A DNA stretch of 64,000 nucleotides from Cyanoderma ruficeps (Eukaryota; Chordata; Aves; Passeriformes; Timaliidae): the NCBI GenBank assembly GCA_008694505.1, contig VZDJ01000046.1, positions 1,251,844-1,315,843 on the forward strand. The letters run 5' to 3'. The translations under genes and the position numbers were made by a program. This document shows, piece by piece, positions 57,951 through 64,000 of this stretch (the first letter of the stretch is position 1; each line of letters starts with the position of its first letter). Below the pieces are notes generated by a model that searched no databases, had not been told where the DNA came from, and worked only from the letters and a program-made list of their open reading frames with translations.

Positions 57951-58102
57951 NNNNNNNNNNNNNNNNNNNNNNNNNNNNNNNNNNNNNNNNNNNNNNNNNN
58001 NNNNNNNNNNNNNNNNNNNNNNNNNNNNNNNNNNNNNNNNNNNNNNNNNNNNNNNNNNNNNNNNNNNNNNNNNNNNNNNNNNNNNNNNNNNNNNNNNNNN
58101 NN
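57951..58102. other. Assembly gap, 152 N
   Basis: A run of 152 N between a T-rich part of an LTR and an (AAAAAG)n repeat. The open frames reported through the gap are meaningless. Confidence 1.
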
Positions 58103-58188
58103 AAAAAGAAAAAGAAAAAGAAAAAGAAAAAGAAAAAGAAAAAGAAAAAGAAAAAGAAAAAGAAAAAGAAAAAGAAAAAGAAAAAGAG
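58103..58188. repeat. (AAAAAG)n microsatellite at gap edge
   Basis: About 14 units of the hexamer AAAAAG starting directly after the gap; the true array probably extends into it. Confidence 0.9.
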
Positions 58189-59509
58189 AAACTAACTTAT
58201 GCTAACTTAGGCTCAGCACACCCAAACTTTTGTGTAACAACAGCAAAAAAGCAAATTGGAAACAAACAGGCCAGAGTACCTGCAAAAAGCCACCACTTTC
58301 ACTTCTTCCCTCAGCTTAATTGCAGTTGTAGACCAGGTTCAAACAGGTGGGAAATAAAAAGGCCCACAAAGTTTATGTTCAATAATGAAAGTGAATTGTC
58401 TTCAAATACTCAAAGGAGAAAACTCCTCCTAAATCAATTGGGTGCCTTTGTCTCTTTCCCTCCTTCCCTATCACCGTTTGTGACAAGCAGGGAATTTCAA
58501 ACAATAAATTGCTGCACTAATGGGTGGCTCTGCAGGTTTTCCTGGAAGATGCACAGAAATTTAGGCTGTTAAGAACAATATCTATGAGTGAAGAAATGTG
58601 ATTCAAGAAATTCTTAAAAGGCCATCTTGACAGAAGCAAAGTGGCTCAGGATGGAAGCACACGGACTCCAGCCTGAAAGTCTCTGTTAAAGCAATTCATG
58701 ATCTATCAGGACTTATGAAAAATAAAAGACCTTCATGGGAATAGTAATCTTATGTCTTGGTGATGAATCTTTCAGAGGCTTTGACTCTAAGTATAAAAAT
58801 ATATTATCAAGAGTACAGATAGATCAATTTAACTGGATTCATGGTCACTGTCAATCTCAGGCACAGGGAGAAGGGGTCCCAAACCCACATTTTCCCTGTT
58901 AACTTCCTGCTCTGCACCCACAGTGCCCCAGAAACATTATACAAGTGCGCTCTAAAGCCTTGGCAGTGGCTAATTAATTCAATTTATCTTAACCTGCTTT
59001 CCTTCAGGTCACAATCCATTACATTTTCATGCACCCATCATTACCCCAAGAGCATGCCCTGGAATATTTGCCTCATGTCAGCTGTCATTGGGCAATTTAT
59101 GAAGCCATTATTGCCTGGATTTGTGTCTGGGCTCGTGGATTTGTTACCACTTCATAAAGCAGAAATGCCATTCCCAGATGGATGAGCTGGGCTGTACAGC
59201 CTGCCCCAGGCAGGGAAAGGCTTTCCTGCTCCCATCGAAACTGTGCAGCAATGGGGACATCAGGAAGAAGCTTTTGGATCAATTTCTATTTCTTCCCTGT
59301 GCCTCTTCCACCTGCAACAAGGTTGGGCCACTAATTAACCTGGATGGAGCATTGTATCCCTCGTTAGAGAATTATTTCTGCAGAAAGAGCTCAATACAAA
59401 GTTATTTGAAATCCAAGGTCCCAGGAGATAAACTCGACTTTTCTCTGTATTTTCACCTTCTCGGAGCCAGCTGAAATCCAGCTGAAAATGACAAGGCATT
59501 TAGAGAAAC
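58189..59509 (-). other. VIPR1 intron 6 (assumed), no repeat or exon recognised
   Basis: About 1.3 kb. I searched the minus strand for the TM1-TM2 exons (expected segment like RNYIHMHLF) and did not find them. Confidence 0.6.
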
Positions 59510-59655
59510 AGAATCCCAGAATGGTTTGGGTTGGGAGGGACCTTAAAGATCAACCAGTGCCACCCCCTGCCATGGGGAGGGACATCTTCCACTATCCCAG
59601 GGTGCTCCAAACCTCATCCAACCTGGCCTGGGACACTTCCAGGGATGAGGCGAGG
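59510..59655 (-). repeat. CR1 LINE 3'-end fragment
   Basis: CAGAATGGTTTGGGTTGGGA, CCCCCTGCCATGGGGAGGGA and GGGACACTTCCAGGGATGAG, reverse orientation. Confidence 0.88.
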
Positions 59656-59724
59656 ATTTACAAGGAAGTTACATGAGATGGTTCATGTGCAAAGCATGGC
59701 AGGGGCAGACCCTGCACTGATTAA

Positions 59725-59849
59725 AATAAATGGAATTGCACCAGTGAGTTTTCTAGTGAAACAAATGAAGTTGCACCAGTAAAATTTGTATTAAAACAAA
59801 AGGAGTTACACTAGTAAATTTTGTATTAAAATAAATGGAGTTACACCAT
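59725..59849. repeat. 35-bp tandem repeat, about 3.5 units
   Basis: Units starting AATAAATGGAATTGCACCAG, AACAAATGAAGTTGCACCAG, AACAAAAGGAGTTACACTAG and AATAAATGGAGTTACACCAT occur at 35-bp spacing. Confidence 0.85.
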
Positions 59850-62800
59850 TTTACGCTGATGAAAAATGTGGTGCACGTGGCTGCACTTCATGCCTTGCCC
59901 ACTTCCCATGCAGGCTTCCTCAAATCCAACACTTTCCTCTTGGATTCAGGAAGAAACTCTTACTTCTGCTTTCCCTCACATGAGAAATAACTTTAAGCCC
60001 CATGACTGTGATCCTCAAGGCTATTTAAGAATTTCCCTTTGCTGATTTTAACAGGGGTTATGTAACTGTCAGTCTTGAAGGACTCAGCCTTTCTATTGTG
60101 TGTCATAGGAATTCTTGTTTGATTTTTGGGAGCCGTCTTGTGTGTATTCGTGGGATGCTGATTAGCTCTGGCTGGTCTAACCTGGGTGTCAGATGACTCA
60201 GAGTTGGGTTCAGATGTAAAAATAGAATTATCTTGGCAAATGGGTTAACTGTGCCTGTTTTTGTGCCCATCAATCACAGGATAAATGGCACTCATGAGCA
60301 CATCTTCAGTGATAAGCCAAGTCAACCACAAGGCAACAATTAAAAAGGGAAAGTGATTGGGGTTTTTATAAAGCTCTTCCTCACACTTTTCCCATTTTCC
60401 CTCTTTTTTGGCAGCTGCAATGTGTTTAGGTGCCAGCCCATGACGGTGGCACTGCTGTGTCCAGGATTATGGAGCCACTCAAGTAAAGAAAATTCCTCCT
60501 CCAGAGCTCTGCCACAGTCTGACCTTCTGCCTTCACTGCTGGGTTATTTCCAGGATGCCTCAATTCCTTCCCTTTCCTTCCTTTCTGTTGTTTTGCATGA
60601 TTTACAGGGCCTTTCTCTAGGGCTGGTGTGGGTTTTTTTACTTTGTTTCATTTTTTTTCTTCCCCTTTTTGTTCTTTTTTCCCCCCTTTCCCCTCTGTTT
60701 TGCTGTAAACCTTAGATTGTAGCAATGATCATCAGATATCACCCGAGGAAACAACTGACTCTCTAATGCTTGTTTTGCTTTAACACAAGAGCACAAAAAA
60801 ACCCTTCTACTGTTCCATTTCTCCATCAGCCTGCATATTGTGGTGCTCCCACATGGATCTGAGTAGCCTCACTGCTGGAAAAGAAAATGTATCTGTCTTC
60901 AACTTCCATAAATAAAATTCATTTAGGGGCCTGTAGAGGCCTTATCAGTTTGTCCTGATGGAATTAACATAAAAACGCACCAATTTTTCATTTTGAAAAT
61001 ATGAGATACGCATGTAAATCCTCAACTGCTGAACTCCCACCCTTCTCTGCAAAGAATAATTCTTTGTGTTGGATTTTTTTTTTTTAACTGGAATAATACA
61101 AAAGGGAAAAGATAAACAGTGTAATCTGCCTTGGTTGAATCTCCAGCAAGGACACACTTGCAGAGCTCAGAAAAAAAAAGTCAGCCTGAATTTAACCTGT
61201 AGAACCTGATCTTTGTTTACAGCAAACTGTTGGCTTTGTCCTCAGCAAGGCTGGAAATGTAAGTAGTTCATCATTATGATGCCATTCAGATATGACAGTA
61301 ATGAAACTATATCAAAACCTATCCCTAAACCATCGAAGAAATGAAATAAAAAAAACAATTGAAGTGTTCAGTTCAATCCTTCTACCATGTTTGTTGTTTT
61401 GACTGTTGTCTTTTACATGGTGTTCCCCAGGCAGAGAAGGAAACGGGAAGATAAATTGTGGGAATGCCAAGAGGGAAGGGCACTAAACCTAAGGAAATCA
61501 GTGTGGAAAAACTAAAACTTCTTGAGTCTGGCAGGGAAAAAACCAACATAACAAAACAAAACCAAACCGACAACCCGACAAAACCAAAACAAATCAAAAC
61601 AAAAAAACAACCAACCGAACAAACAAACAAAAAAACAGAAGAAAAGAAGGCAAATCCAGGCTGTAAAATGGCGCAATTTTTCCACACACTCAACGATTTG
61701 CAGAGGTAACAAAGCCAAGTGTGGCAATTTTTCCATCAGAAATGACCAATTAGTGAGACAGAACATAACCTGAATGAGTCAAAACCAATAGTTCTTGAAG
61801 AAGTCCGAGTGGGTGGTTCCACAGGGCCCTCTGAGCCTCATCATCTCCACATCCAAGTGCCTAAAGCCCCAGCTGACAAACACAGCTGCCTGGTTTTAAT
61901 CCACTTAAGCCACTAGGATGATTCAGTTATGTATAATTGCAATTAAAAAGCTACATGAATACTTTATGAGAGAGAGGGAAGAAGTGGGTTTGGTCTCCTC
62001 ATGGTGCCCTGAGCAAAATGCCTGTGTCTGTGTGTGGCCATCACACCCCTCTAGAAAATTCAAGGTAACCTGTGCTGTTTGTACCCCTCTAGAAAATTCA
62101 AAATGTCCTTGCGGTGTTTTGTTTCTTAATGGAAAATCCCACAAAAAAAATCCACTTTTGGAAGAGGTCTGAGGATTCTCCATCAGCCAAGTGACCCACA
62201 TTGTACCTAGAAACAAATCTAACAGATTTGGACACTTGGGAAGAGGAGAAGGAGCGAGGGACATTTAGAAAGCCACTGGTGACGAGTTTCCTTGCTGTGG
62301 GACAAAGGGCCTTGTGCAGATTCTGGGTTTCAAGATCCTTTAATCCTGCTCCATTTAGTCATAAAAACAAGCCCTGCTTGTCAACTCAGGGTGTCTGCCC
62401 AAGGAAAACAGGTTGATTTTTTTCACCCAAGCAGCAAGACTCTTCTTTCCCCCAGGAGTGAGTTTATCCATAAAGTAGGACCAAGGAACTCAAGGAGGGT
62501 GCCACACATCACTCTGCAAACATCACCCAGTGCTGGCTCACACCACGACTCAGTGATGCTCATCACATAAATTTTGGCTGCACTGGCCCTGAAAAGCTTA
62601 CAGCCACATTCTCAGGCACTGTGGCCCACAGAAATGCTCAATAAATTAATTTTTCGGGGTGTTTGTTCATGTTGAACTCAGTGGCAACCCATAACTCTTT
62701 GAGTTTAAAATGGTAGAGAGTTAACACCACACCTGAAATGTCCCAAACTAGGTAAAATGAAGTAAAAATGCAGTAAAGCCTATTAAAAAAGGGTTTTTTA

Positions 62801-64000
62801 TTACATACACATCTTCCTGTGTTGGAGTTCCTACTTGATTGAAGCACTGAAACATTTGTTGGTGTAGAGATTAACATAATTTCGTGTGGCTGGAGCACAA
62901 AACATAATTTAAAGTCTTCTTACTACAGCAGGTAATATCAAATTGAGGAATTTAGTTCCTTCCTCAGAAATGCCGGGAGAGGTTTCTATTCATTTGGATT
63001 TTACAGCCCTAAATCTGTTCTGGAAGGGGGATGTCTTTACCCTTTCATTGCCTAGAGGAACTGACTGTGGTTTCTCTTCTAATGGAACAATTTTATTGCT
63101 TTGGGTTTGCCCTGTTCTAAACCAGAGTAGCAGTGAAAACATTCAGCAAATTGTTTGTTCAAATCTCTCCCCAGACTGAATGAGCTCAAGGCCACAACCA
63201 CACCACCTTCAGTGAACTGTGGATAAAATCCTGAATTAGCACCAGGTCCCCCAAGTCAAGATTTATCCTGCAAGTTCAAAGCACAAACTTTTAACTCAAG
63301 CGAACCTCACCTGACCCAACCAACCCCACAGGAACACAATGGATTTTATAACCTTTTTCCCTAACAGATGAACGTTAGGAGAGGCATTTTGTGTCAGTTT
63401 TTTTTTTTAGACTGCGAGCTAAAAAGTTGTTCAAAATGATGGTTCGAGAGCGGTGCAGATTTTGCAAGGGGAATGCTCAGCCTAATGTGGTGGAGACGGA
63501 TTTCTCCCACATAATTTTATTTACGTATCATCCAGCCATTCACCCTGAGCTGGCAATTAACTCAAAAATCTTCTGATGGGGAGAAACACAAAAATGTCGT
63601 AGCCGTGGGGCTACCTGAAAGCGCAGGTGTTCTACAGGAAAATTCTCTATTTATATCCAGAAATGTTTCTGGATGGACGAGAAGAAAATATTTCTCACTC
63701 AGCTCTCTGTAAGTGTGCCTCAGTCCTGATCCAGCAAAATCCAGTGCAAACTCCCTCAGGGATGAGAGGTTGGTTCACACCCCATGACCTGTCCTCCCTT
63801 GGCTCCTCTGCCAATTGGCATCGATAATTAATCTGTGGAAATTTATTCCAGTTTCCGTGTTTTTCTACCCATTCATGGGCCTTCACAGGAAAATCTCATT
63901 CCAAGAATACAGATCCTAGTGAATCACAGAGAAGAAGGAGCACACAGGGACATTCCAGAGGGAGCAAATCATGCTGCACACAGTTCTTGGGAAAAGCTGA
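59850..64000 (-). other. VIPR1 intron 6 (assumed), mostly unique DNA
   Basis: About 4.1 kb. It contains A/C-rich sequence (61538-61640, CAAAA-type), a 17-bp direct repeat CCCTCTAGAAAATTCAA at 62047 and 62087, and no recognisable exon, CR1 or LTR. Confidence 0.55.

Noticed and set aside
57897..58572. Open frames running through the N gap with KEKEKE or KRKRKR repeats
   Set aside because: They are produced by translating N and an AAAAAG microsatellite.
61538..61640. CAAAA-rich tract as a possible coding or regulatory element
   Set aside because: Low-complexity A/C-rich sequence; the frames across it are simple-repeat translations.
1..64000. CRISPR arrays, tRNA or rRNA genes, bacterial operons
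   Set aside because: None seen; the tandem repeats have no unique equal-length spacers, and the sequence is clearly vertebrate.

Overview
This window is vertebrate nuclear DNA, almost certainly from a bird and probably a songbird. The evidence is about twenty CR1 LINE 3' ends (the dominant avian retroposon), many solo LTRs, no SINE/Alu-like repeats, and a split gene whose exons read as an avian VIPR1. Four stretches of N (three single bases and one 152-base gap) show that it comes from a draft assembly.

The only protein-coding gene I can support is VIPR1, the vasoactive intestinal peptide/PACAP receptor (VPAC1), a class B G-protein-coupled receptor. It lies on the minus strand. Seven consecutive coding exons, equivalent to human exons 7 to 13, occupy 34310-51943. 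All splice sites are GT-AG, all phases agree, and the exon lengths are 154, 61, 70, 92, 130, 42 and 192 nt (741 nt, 246 residues plus stop). They encode the receptor from the start of TM3 to the C-terminus. The exons for the signal peptide, hormone-binding ectodomain, TM1 and TM2 are not in the window, so intron 6 runs from 51944 past the right edge.

Layout: 1-27.6 kb is intergenic DNA with no recognisable gene, only CR1 fragments, solo LTRs and simple repeats. 27.6-34.3 kb is downstream of the VIPR1 stop and contains three candidate polyadenylation signals. 34.3-51.9 kb is the VIPR1 3' half. 51.9-64 kb is intron 6.

The most interesting structure is in the repeats. At least four solo-LTR families can be separated by their ends and target-site duplications (TSDs): 4-bp, 5-bp (two families) and 6-bp. 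Four LTRs sit inside older CR1 copies. All nine LTRs within the VIPR1 transcription unit lie antisense to it. One 653-bp LTR inserted so close to exon 7 that its TSD forms intron bases +5 to +9 and the LTR starts at +10, while another LTR lies 129 bp on the other side of the same exon. A repeated ~130-bp segment occurs three times, each time joined to a CR1 3' tail. I found no novel gene system, operon, CRISPR array or RNA gene.
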